Positions 7,532 to 14,381 of a stretch of 14,729 bases of DNA are shown here, piece after piece; the first letter of the stretch is position 1; each line of letters opens with the position of its first letter. Position numbers and translations under genes: made by a program. Under the pieces are notes generated by a model. It worked only from the letters and a program-made list of their open reading frames with translations, made no database searches and was not told the DNA's origin. Source of the DNA: Gammaproteobacteria bacterium (GTDB lineage Bacteria > Pseudomonadota > Gammaproteobacteria > Granulosicoccales > Granulosicoccaceae); the NCBI GenBank assembly GCA_019634245.1, contig JAHQVR010000326.1, positions 1 to 14,729 of the forward strand, in the 5' to 3' direction.

Positions 7532-8389
7532 TTAACTACCCGACCCAGTTGTCGGCAGTTTTATATTGGGGATATTTTTTATTGGCGAGTTAGGATGAAC
7601 ACTATCACCGGGTTGATTCTGCTGTTGATCGCCGTTCGCTCCACTGCTATGCGATTTATCGTTCTGTAGCCCAGGCGAGTCGTCGCTATTACCGTGCCCT
7701 TGCCCATTGGTTTTCCCAGCCCCACTATTTTTATCGCGAGGGCCGTAATTAGCAAACTTCGCTATGACGCGATCCATTTCATCATCCGGCAGTACTTTCA
7801 TGTCTTCCAATTTGCTGGCCAGGTAGTACTGCTTAGAAAGCGTTTCCAGTTCTACGGCACCCCACATTGCTTTATCCAGATTAGGGCCTGCTACCACCAT
7901 GCCGTGATTTTCCATTAAACAGGCCGTTCTATCTTGCATTGCCGTAAGAATGTTTGTCGACAATTCTGGTGTACCAAACGTGGCGTAATTCGAACATCGA
8001 ACCGTATTGCCACCAAAGGCTCCAATCATATAGTGACAGGCAGGTATTGTTTTGCATGCCATGGATAGAACAGTTGCATAAGTAGAATGCGTATGAACGA
8101 TGGCCTTAAAATCAGGATTGCTTTGTAAAATCGCGCGATGAAAGTGCCACTCGGAAGACGGGGCGTAAGGCCCTTCCCATTCATAGCGATTATGCTTCAA
8201 AGACATCTTTGCAATATCACCGCGTTTGAGTTGCTCATAGGGCACGCCACTTGGTGTAATAAGCATCGAATTCTTATAACGCGCGCTGATGTTTCCAGAC
8301 GTGCCTTGATTCAAACCAGACGAATTCATCCACAGGCAAAGCTCTATGATTTTTTCACGTAGATCCCAGTGTGATTCAGTTGCGCTCAT
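7532..8389 (-). CDS. Class II aldolase/adducin-family protein with long disordered tail
   Basis: 285 residues. Residues 1-216 form a complete FucA/AraD-type class II aldolase domain: NQGTSGNISAR and ITPSGVPYEQL (phosphate/substrate loop), SSEWHFHRAI with E80, AIVHTHSTYATVLS with H99 and H101, and MENHGMVVAG with H162. These four match the zinc ligands and catalytic acid of FucA (E73, H92, H94, H155), all offset by seven, so the active site is intact. Family members cleave or epimerise sugar phosphates, and some act as aldolases or decarboxylases on non-phosphorylated oxo acids. Residues 217-285 are an odd hydrophilic tail rich in Gly, Asn, Ser, Gln and Asp. It is the first gene of the minus-strand catabolic cluster and lies 165 bases after the SorC-type regulator. 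It could serve the aromatic pathway or the sugar pathway. Confidence 0.9.
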   Translation of the reverse strand: MSATESHWDLREKIIELCLWMNSSGLNQGTSGNISARYKNSMLITPSGVPYEQLKRGDIAKMSLKHNRYEWEGPYAPSSEWHFHRAILQSNPDFKAIVHTHSTYATVLSMACKTIPACHYMIGAFGGNTVRCSNYATFGTPELSTNILTAMQDRTACLMENHGMVVAGPNLDKAMWGAVELETLSKQYYLASKLEDMKVLPDDEMDRVIAKFANYGPRDKNSGAGKTNGQGHGNSDDSPGLQNDKSHSSGANGDQQQNQPGDSVHPNSPIKNIPNIKLPTTGSGS

Positions 8390-8460
8390 GAGCTACCACT
8401 TTTTTCATTTAAATAATTAGATCGTCAGTTTCGGTATCGGCAGGTAAAATCAGTTGATCT

Positions 8461-8504
8461 GTCACAAACGTGCTGTATTGAACAAATGTTGTCACACGTC
8501 ACAA
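8461..8504. promoter_or_regulatory. Repeat-rich element upstream of the aldolase operon, candidate operator
   Basis: Three copies of a GTCACA-type heptamer lie in 44 bases: GTCACAA at 8461-8467, GTCACAC at 8491-8497 and GTCACAA at 8498-8504; the first and second are 30 bases apart and the last two are in tandem. Between them is TGAACAAATGTT (8479-8490) with the inverted repeat AACA/TGTT. The element sits 72-115 bases upstream of the aldolase start and just after the regulator gene, where an operator for that regulator or for another factor would be expected. No binding data; inference only. Confidence 0.4.
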
Positions 8505-8554
8505 TAATGGGAGCAATCCTGCATTGGCACGCCCTGTAAGCAATTGTTTTATTG

Positions 8555-9493
8555 TTAAACAAGCGTCTTCGCCGTGCGTTCGTCGGTGATCAAACCAGAT
8601 AAAAGCTGGCTCTGAAGTACAGCCCTGATGGCTCTGGATTTTGCCGAGCCACCCGCTATGCCGATAACTTGCGAGCTTTGAATATCATCAACTGACAAAC
8701 CGATGGTACGTCTTGATAAGCTGGTATTCACCGGGCTTCCATCATCGGCAAAAAAATTACCCAGCAATTCTCCCGCGCCGCCAGCTTTAATTACTTTTTC
8801 TATATCTGATTCGCTGACCATCTCCGTCGCAACAAGTGTGGACGTTAATTGTAAGTCACCTACACCCGCCACTTTTAACGGTGAGGTTCGCGCTAATTCC
8901 ATTACCTTTTGCAAACCACTCTGCCCCATCAATATATCTCGGTCCTTGATTGAATCCGCCACAAATGGCACAGGAAGCACATACGACGGTGCACCGGTGC
9001 GTTCGGCAAGCCGATGAATAACGTCATGTGGATTGGCTGCAAACTTTCTCGAGAAACCGCCGAGTAAGGACACAAACTCGACTTTAGTGCCACGGGTTCG
9101 AGGTATGTTTTCGACACAGGCCGCCATGGTTCGTCCATGCCCTAAGCCAACTGTTTTTACGGTTGCTCCATCCAATAATCGATGTAAATATTGTCCGCCT
9201 GCCAACCCTAGCGCTCTAAGTGGAAGCTCATCATGATCGAAGTCGGGCACGACTTCGCAGTAGTCCAATGAGAATTGTTCACACAGTTGCTGTTCAAGCT
9301 GCACGCACTCAGCCACTTCACCGTCAATGTAAACCTTCACGATGCCGATTCGATTGGCCCGCGTGATCAGTCGATGCGCTTTTGGCTTGGACAATCCCAG
9401 CCTATCCGCGACTTCCGCCTGCGTGAGACCACCTGCGTAGTGCATCCAGGCTGCACGCACAGCTAAGCCTGAATCGGCCGCCTTATCTTCCAC
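8555..9493 (-). CDS. SorC-family sugar-responsive transcriptional regulator
   Basis: 312 residues. The N-terminal helix-turn-helix is at about residues 15-48 (AWMHYAGGLTQAEVADRLGL, then SKPKAHRLITRANRIGIVKV). It is followed by the SorC-type effector domain: LAGGQYLHRLLDGATVKTVG, then GHGRTMAACVENIPRTRGTK, VEFVSLLGG, and near the C terminus the conserved VIGIAGGSAKSRAIRAVLQS. Such proteins are tetramers that bind a phosphorylated sugar or related effector and repress or activate transport and catabolic operons. The start is a GTG at 9493: a TGA lies in frame upstream (about 9522-9524) and no ATG comes between. It is divergent from the ABC importer operon and head-to-tail with the aldolase operon, so it is well placed to control both. 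Confidence 0.93.
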   Translation of the reverse strand: MEDKAADSGLAVRAAWMHYAGGLTQAEVADRLGLSKPKAHRLITRANRIGIVKVYIDGEVAECVQLEQQLCEQFSLDYCEVVPDFDHDELPLRALGLAGGQYLHRLLDGATVKTVGLGHGRTMAACVENIPRTRGTKVEFVSLLGGFSRKFAANPHDVIHRLAERTGAPSYVLPVPFVADSIKDRDILMGQSGLQKVMELARTSPLKVAGVGDLQLTSTLVATEMVSESDIEKVIKAGGAGELLGNFFADDGSPVNTSLSRRTIGLSVDDIQSSQVIGIAGGSAKSRAIRAVLQSQLLSGLITDERTAKTLV

Positions 9494-9809
9494 GATACTG
9501 AGTATTGGAACATTTTTGGTTCATGTAGGCTCTACGCTAAATATGTAATTTTTCACGGTAGTTGCAAATAATTTCACGATCAGCGAATATAAGTCAAGCA
9601 CACGATAATGTTCATCGCATCAAGACATTGATGACAGGTTGTCGCAAACATAAAAATGTGCCGTTACTGTGTGCTGAACAAAAAATAATTAAAAAAGAAT
9701 TGATTGATCACTGAGCGAGAAACCATTATCAAGTAGCGCCTAGCTCGTATAGACAAAGATATTGAAACCCAATACACATGAGCCAAAACTCCTTTCAGCG
9801 GGCTAAACC
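9494..9809. promoter_or_regulatory. Divergent control region between regulator and ABC operon
   Basis: 316 AT-rich bases without a gene. An imperfect inverted repeat with GAAC-N7-GTTC (9508-9522) lies 14 bases from the regulator's GTG, a good place for autoregulation. TGTTCA (9609-9614) and TGAACA (9675-9680) form an inverted pair about 66 bases apart, roughly six helical turns. GTCGCAAAC (9641-9649) and GTGCTGAACAAA (9671-9682) resemble elements upstream of the aldolase. A possible sigma-70 promoter for the ABC operon is TTGATT (9700-9705), 18 bases, CATTAT (9724-9729). The ribosome site before the first permease is weak. All site assignments are inference. Confidence 0.5.
9700..9729 (+). 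promoter_or_regulatory. Candidate sigma-70 promoter of the ABC importer operon
   Basis: TTGATT and CATTAT separated by 18 bases, about 80 bases before the first permease start. It lies 20 bases downstream of the TGAACA element at 9675. Moderate match only; other AT-rich hexamers in the region could serve instead. Confidence 0.3.
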
Positions 9810-10700
9810 ATGACCAAACGATCTTTACTGCCCCGTTGGCTCACATCCGAGCATCCACTGCCCTGGTTGTTTCCAGTTACATCACTTCTCGTTGTGTTTG
9901 GTCTGTATCCGGTTCTGTATTCTCTCTGGTTGTCTTTTTACAAGCGTAACCCTGCAACGCGAAAAGAAAAATTCTTGCCTTCCTACAACTGGCAGAAGTT
10001 GATCGCCGACGATAGGGTATGGGACGCGGTACAAATAACTTTCACCTATGCCTTGATTGCCTTAGCCCTACAATTAATACTCGGCCTTGCTATCGCCCTT
10101 ATCCTTGACACTGATAAAAAAGGCTTCGGTGTATTGAGAGCGCTGATGACGCTACCTCTTGTTGTACCACCGGCTGTTACCGGCATGATGTTTCTACTTA
10201 TGTACGACAGTTCTTTCGGTGTCATCAGCAATTCGCTTTACGCGCTAGGACTCTTATCACCGACTGCCCCGATTCTTGGAACCGGCTCCACCGCACTCTT
10301 GGGTGTAATCGTCGCCGATGTTTGGCAGTGGACGCCATTTATGGTGTTAATCATGTTGGCGGGACTGCGCGCCTTACCTCGAGAGCCTTTTGAAGCTGCA
10401 TCCATTGATGGGGCAACGGCTATTCAGTCTTTCTTTTTTCTAACGCTACCGATGATGTCAAAAATCATCGCGCTTGCCGTTCTTATTCGAGGGATAGATC
10501 TTTTTAGAATCTTTGATTATGTAAAGGTCATGACCGACAGCGGCCCTGGCACAGCAACAGAGACACTAACGGCCTACGCGGGGACTGTGTATTTTAAATC
10601 GGCTAATTTTCCGTACGCATCAACCGTTGCACTGGCCACGCTCATTTTAGTTCTAATCACATCAAGCATATTCATCAAAGTATTCAAGGTGAAGTTCTAA
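9810..10700 (+). CDS. ABC sugar importer permease, MalF/UgpA type
   Basis: 296 residues with six predicted membrane segments, starting with PWLFPVTSLLVVFGLYPVLYS and ending LATLILVLITSSIFIKVF. The cytoplasmic EAA loop that docks on the ATPase is clear: EAASIDGATAIQSFFFLTLP (E195, A196, A197, G201). LPLVVPPAVTGMMFLLMYD and DSGPGTATETL are typical of carbohydrate permeases (CUT1-like, binding-protein-dependent transport family). It forms the inner-membrane channel with the next gene product. The stop TAA is followed directly by the ATG of the second permease. The substrate cannot be read from the permease alone. Confidence 0.95.
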   Translation: MTKRSLLPRWLTSEHPLPWLFPVTSLLVVFGLYPVLYSLWLSFYKRNPATRKEKFLPSYNWQKLIADDRVWDAVQITFTYALIALALQLILGLAIALILDTDKKGFGVLRALMTLPLVVPPAVTGMMFLLMYDSSFGVISNSLYALGLLSPTAPILGTGSTALLGVIVADVWQWTPFMVLIMLAGLRALPREPFEAASIDGATAIQSFFFLTLPMMSKIIALAVLIRGIDLFRIFDYVKVMTDSGPGTATETLTAYAGTVYFKSANFPYASTVALATLILVLITSSIFIKVFKVKF

Positions 10701-11591
10701 ATGAGAAAGCAGACTCTAAAAGACACTGCTCGCTATTTTATCGCCATCGTCATTGTGGCCGTTTTTGTCTTTCCGATAGCGTGGTTTGCGTTAACGTCGA
10801 TCAAACCCATATCCGCCGTTTTTAACAAAGACCGCGTGGTGGTTTTTGACTTTAAACCAACCTTTGAAAATTACCGAGTTACGGTATTAGGTGGGCGCAA
10901 GTCCGACAACCAAGCCAACTCCGCTATTTTGATGGGTACCAGTGGCGAGGGCGCATATGACGGGCGCGGCTCAATACTATCATCACTCATCATCGCGGTT
11001 TGCTCAACTATTCTGGCAACCACTATCGCGTTACTGGCAGCTTATGCGTTATCACGGTTAACTTTCCGGGGGGCTCAGGGATATATGCACTGGATACTCT
11101 CGCAACGTTTCTTGCCACCGATTGCGATTATTATCCCACTGGTTTTCATATTTCGCGATCTAGGTATTAGAGATACGCACCTTGGTTTAATCATCGCGCA
11201 TACCCTTATCAACATACCTATTGCACTGTTGATACTAAAGTCCTTTTTTGATGATGTCCCTATCGAAGTCGATCAAGCCGCAATGATAGACGGTGCAACC
11301 CGCTTTCAATGTTTCTATTTAGTCGTGCTTCCTATGATAAAAGGCGGTGTCGCGGCCACCGCTGTGCTTTGTTTTATTTTTTCATGGACCGAATTCCTAT
11401 TGTCGTTATTTCTGACCAATTCAATTCGCACAGTTCCGGTGAAGATTACAACCTTTGTGACATCGACTGGCTCGGAATGGGGATTCATCTCTGCACTGGG
11501 TACAGCAGCAATAATTCCCGGGTTCATATTCATTCTTCTTGTGCAAAATCATCTTGTACGAGGGCTGACCATGGGCGCCGTTAAAGACTGA
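10701..11591 (+). CDS. ABC sugar importer permease, MalG/UgpE type
   Basis: 296 residues and six predicted membrane segments, beginning YFIAIVIVAVFVFPIAWFALTS, a classic MalG-like start. The EAA loop is the variant DQAAMIDGATRFQCFYLVVLP (Q192 in place of the glutamate, then A193, A194, G198). QRFLPPIAIIIPLVFIFRDLG and the terminal LVQNHLVRGLTMGAVKD are family features. The first periplasmic loop is fairly long (about residues 40-90). The ATG abuts the upstream TAA (TAAATG), so translation is likely coupled to the first permease. Confidence 0.95.
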   Translation: MRKQTLKDTARYFIAIVIVAVFVFPIAWFALTSIKPISAVFNKDRVVVFDFKPTFENYRVTVLGGRKSDNQANSAILMGTSGEGAYDGRGSILSSLIIAVCSTILATTIALLAAYALSRLTFRGAQGYMHWILSQRFLPPIAIIIPLVFIFRDLGIRDTHLGLIIAHTLINIPIALLILKSFFDDVPIEVDQAAMIDGATRFQCFYLVVLPMIKGGVAATAVLCFIFSWTEFLLSLFLTNSIRTVPVKITTFVTSTGSEWGFISALGTAAIIPGFIFILLVQNHLVRGLTMGAVKD

Positions 11592-11614
11592 TGCCCTGTG
11601 CATCAATAGAAGAT

Positions 11615-11631
11615 GGATGCGAATAGCATCC
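11615..11631 (+). other. Intercistronic hairpin before the binding-protein gene
   Basis: GGATGC (11615-11620), loop GAATA, GCATCC (11626-11631): a perfect 6-bp stem just upstream of the ribosome site. There is no T-run, so it is not a terminator. Such hairpins between permease and binding-protein genes can protect the downstream message from decay; that role is inferred. Confidence 0.5.
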
Positions 11632-11641
11632 CCACCACTAG

Positions 11642-11646
11642 AGGAG
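11642..11646 (+). promoter_or_regulatory. Strong ribosome binding site of the binding-protein gene
   Basis: AGGAG, 6 bases before the ATG at 11653. It decides the start there rather than at the in-frame ATG at 11617, and fits high expression of a binding protein relative to the permeases. Confidence 0.8.
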
Positions 11647-11652
11647 AAGTTA

Positions 11653-13179
11653 ATGAGTTTTAAACGTTTTAAAAAACAGAATTTCATTATTGACTCGGCT
11701 AACAAGTTCACTGCAGGAAAAATGTCGAAACGTGCTTTCCTGAAAAACATGGGGATCGCAGGTGTCGGTATGTCTGCTTACTCGGCAGGTATGCTTGGTG
11801 GCAACAATCGCCCATTTTTCGGCAATTTAGCCCACGCGCAAGACAGCACGACACCACCAGAAGTGGCAGACTTTCTCCGCGAAGCGGGAAAACCATTTGC
11901 TGGAAAAACGATTCGTTATACGTCGGAAGCAACTCCACCTACAAACGTATTAAACGAACTTAAAGCAGAGTTCACCGAGCTCACTGGAATCAACGTTGAA
12001 ATTGAGATTGTGCCGCTGGAGCAAGTTCTCGCTAAAGCCACACAGGATGTTCAGGGCCAGCTTGGCACCTATGACATCTACTATCTCGATCAGGCTTGGA
12101 CATCCACTTTTTCGCCTGACACGTTTGATCCAGTGGAGTACTACGAATCCAAGCCAGACCTGGCCATGCCGGGCTTTGACTTTGATGACTTCTCTAAGCC
12201 ATTAGTAGAGGGTATTTGCGAATACGACGGGAAATGGATCGGCCTACCTTTTGATATACCGATCTTCACGTTGATGTATCGCAAAGACATCTTGGAGAAG
12301 CACGGTATTGAAGTTCCAAGAACGTACGAGGACTTCACTAAGGCTGTCGAAATGATCACAGCCGCTGAAAAAGAGAACAATATTTTTGGCACAGGTTTGC
12401 AAGCCAAATCGGGACACTATTCTCTGGAGTGCGACTGGACTCAGGCAGTATGGGGTCACGGTGGTTCGATCTTCGGTGCGGATAAGAACTTTTCAGGTAA
12501 TGATGAGGCCGGTATAGCCGGGCTTGAGTGGTATCAGAATTTGCTCAAGAATTCGCCCGCGGCATCAGTTACGTCTACTTGGGACGGACAATGGCAAATG
12601 GGCGCTTCTGGTCAGATTGCGCTTTGTCAAAGTTGGGCGGAATTTTTTCCTGGTTGGAATGCAGATGATTCGCAAGTTAAAGGCTTATGGGAAATGGCCA
12701 AGCCACTCGAAGGTAGCGCATCACTACGCTCCCGCGATGATGTGGGTTTTGGTGAAATTCCGGGCTGGGGTCATCAAGGTGGTTCGAGTATCGCATTGTC
12801 GCGCTACTCTAAAAATCCTGACGCCGCTTGGCTCTTTCTACAATGGGCCTGTTCAAAGGACGTAATGACACGATGTACTTTGATTGGTGGATTCGCACCA
12901 ATGAGAAACTCATCTTTCACCGATCCACGCATTGTAGAAAGAAAAGGTCTTGAAGGCGCGGGCACCACACGTCATCTTGATACGGTTAAGTGGACGATCG
13001 ATAACGTGATGGCCTCAGAGCCTGATCTGGCCATTTGGGCGGGCGTAGCCAACAATGAGATACCCACGGAGTTGGGCAAATTGCTCACAGGGCAAGACTA
13101 TGGTGGCAGCGCCAAGAAGTGTATGGACCAGGTTGCAAAACTGGTTGATGCAGTGGTCGATGAAGCTGACCTAGGCTAG
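11653..13179 (+). CDS. ABC importer periplasmic substrate-binding protein (SBP_bac_1 family)
   Basis: 508 residues from the ATG at 11653, which has a strong AGGAG. The N terminus has a long charged lead, then SKRAFLKNMGIAGVGMSAYS, a Tat-like signal with a KR pair in place of RR and the FLK that usually follows. A likely signal peptidase site lies after AHA at residue 62 (LAHA|QDS). The mature part is a family 1 solute-binding protein: TIRYTSEATPP, then LKAEFTELTGINVEIEIVP, YDIYYLD, FDIPIFTLMYRKDILEKHGI, PRTYEDFTKAVEMIT, GGSSIALSRYSKNPDAAWLF and IGGFAPMRNSSF. Several tryptophans (WDGQWQM, WAEFFPGW) probably stack on a sugar-like ligand. It delivers the substrate to the two upstream permeases. 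Long mature proteins of this type usually bind oligosaccharides, glycosides or polyols; the ligand is unknown. Confidence 0.93.
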   Translation: MSFKRFKKQNFIIDSANKFTAGKMSKRAFLKNMGIAGVGMSAYSAGMLGGNNRPFFGNLAHAQDSTTPPEVADFLREAGKPFAGKTIRYTSEATPPTNVLNELKAEFTELTGINVEIEIVPLEQVLAKATQDVQGQLGTYDIYYLDQAWTSTFSPDTFDPVEYYESKPDLAMPGFDFDDFSKPLVEGICEYDGKWIGLPFDIPIFTLMYRKDILEKHGIEVPRTYEDFTKAVEMITAAEKENNIFGTGLQAKSGHYSLECDWTQAVWGHGGSIFGADKNFSGNDEAGIAGLEWYQNLLKNSPAASVTSTWDGQWQMGASGQIALCQSWAEFFPGWNADDSQVKGLWEMAKPLEGSASLRSRDDVGFGEIPGWGHQGGSSIALSRYSKNPDAAWLFLQWACSKDVMTRCTLIGGFAPMRNSSFTDPRIVERKGLEGAGTTRHLDTVKWTIDNVMASEPDLAIWAGVANNEIPTELGKLLTGQDYGGSAKKCMDQVAKLVDAVVDEADLG

Positions 13180-13192
13180 CTAGTATGACGAA

Positions 13193-13225
13193 GCACCACC
13201 CCGCACCACTAGTGCAGGGTGGTGC
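13193..13225 (+). other. Strong intercistronic hairpin, partial terminator or RNA stabiliser
   Basis: GCACCACCC (13193-13201) pairs with GGGTGGTGC (13217-13225), and an inner GCAC/GTGC adds four pairs after one C-A mismatch, with loop CACTA. It lies 14 bases after the binding-protein stop and before the ATPase gene. The following bases (CTTGTCGCATTC) lack a clean T-run. It is best read as an mRNA-stabilising or attenuating structure that raises binding-protein output over the ATPase. Confidence 0.7.
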
Positions 13226-13264
13226 CTTGTCGCATTCAATTTAAATCATTCTTAAATACGCGTC

Positions 13265-14359
13265 ATGGCATCAGTCACTATTTCGAATCTTGACAAATCC
13301 TACGGGAACATCAAGGTATTGCATCAGCTTGATCTCAGCGTTGAAGATGGAAAGTTTGTTGTATTGCTTGGACCATCCGGCTGCGGTAAGTCAACGCTAT
13401 TACGTATGATCGCTGGGCTTGAGTCCGTTACAGGTGGCGACATTTTGTTCGATGATGTGCGGGTTAACGATGTTCATGCCAAAGACAGGAATATCGCCAT
13501 GGTATTTCAAAACTACGCCCTGTATGCGCATATGAGCGTAAGAAAAAATATGGCGTTCTCAATGCGGCTGAACAAGACAGACAAAAAAACCATGGACGAA
13601 AAGGTTAATTGGGCTTCGTCAATTCTTGGGCTTGATGATTATCTTGATCGTTTACCTAAAGAACTCTCGGGAGGACAGCGACAACGAGTGGCCATGGGGC
13701 GCGCCATAGTAAGAGACCCAGATGTATTTTTGTTCGATGAGCCCCTATCAAACCTGGATGCAAAGCTGCGCGTGCAAATGCGCACAGAAATAAAAGATTT
13801 GCACCAAAGACTGCAAACGACAACGGTCTATGTGACACACGATCAAATCGAAGCAATGACAATGGCTGATGAAGTGGTCGTCATGCGTGGTGGATACATT
13901 GAGCAAAGTGGTTCGCCAATGGATATTTACGATAACCCGAACAATTTGTTTGTTGCACAATTTATTGGCTCGCCAACCATGAATGTACTTGAATGCCAGG
14001 TAGCCGAGGACAACGGCTTTCGCTTTGGGTTAATTGACGAAACGCGACTGCCCTTACCTGCCAATTCGGAGCTTCAAGTTGGACAGAAACTCTACTACGG
14101 TATACGCCCCGAACATTTTCAGATATCCAAGCAAGATAACACCGCTGGCAGTTCAAGCAGCAACGCCAGCCTGACCGGAATTGTTAGAGTGGTTGAACCA
14201 ACTGGCCCCGAAATTCATGTGTACTTAACACTCGCTGGTCAGGATACTTGCGCCATCACTCGCGATCGTATCGAATTAAAGCCCGGCGACGAAGTATTGC
14301 TCCAACCTGATCTTTCGCGTGTTCATCTATTCGACGCTGAAACCAATAACGCAATATGA
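13265..14359 (+). CDS. ABC importer ATPase, MalK/UgpC type
   Basis: 364 residues. Walker A GPSGCGKST (36-44), Q-loop FQNYALY (Q82), signature LSGGQRQR (134-141), Walker B VFLFDEP (D158, E159), D-loop SNLDAKLR and switch histidine in VYVTHDQ (H192) are all intact. The C-terminal part (about 235-364, including FIGSPTMNVLE, YYGIRPEHF and GDEVLLQPDLSRVHLFD) is the TOBE/MalK regulatory domain. It powers uptake through the two permeases. The usual proline after NYALY is alanine (YALYAHMSV), a mild deviation. The ATG at 13265 has no clear ribosome site, in keeping with lower expression than the binding protein. The next gene starts 22 bases after the stop. Confidence 0.96.
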   Translation: MASVTISNLDKSYGNIKVLHQLDLSVEDGKFVVLLGPSGCGKSTLLRMIAGLESVTGGDILFDDVRVNDVHAKDRNIAMVFQNYALYAHMSVRKNMAFSMRLNKTDKKTMDEKVNWASSILGLDDYLDRLPKELSGGQRQRVAMGRAIVRDPDVFLFDEPLSNLDAKLRVQMRTEIKDLHQRLQTTTVYVTHDQIEAMTMADEVVVMRGGYIEQSGSPMDIYDNPNNLFVAQFIGSPTMNVLECQVAEDNGFRFGLIDETRLPLPANSELQVGQKLYYGIRPEHFQISKQDNTAGSSSSNASLTGIVRVVEPTGPEIHVYLTLAGQDTCAITRDRIELKPGDEVLLQPDLSRVHLFDAETNNAI

Positions 14360-14381
14360 TTACTAGAGTTATGGAACACTT

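Noticed and set aside
7694..7918. 74-codon plus-strand frame opposite the aldolase gene
   Set aside because: It is antisense to the aldolase active-site region, which has a complete conserved domain in the other strand; no family features in the antisense product.
8505..8554. AT-rich stretch after the regulator gene considered as a terminator
   Set aside because: The weak inverted bases near CAATTGTTTTATTG do not form a stable GC stem followed by a T-run, so no terminator is called.
11309..11750. Open frames overlapping the second permease and the start of the binding protein
   Set aside because: Shadows of two well-supported genes; translations are rich in His, Cys and Arg without motifs.
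13226..13264. Possible terminator tail after the hairpin that follows the binding-protein gene
   Set aside because: The bases after the stem are mixed, without a T-run, and the ATPase gene follows in the same operon, so full termination is unlikely.
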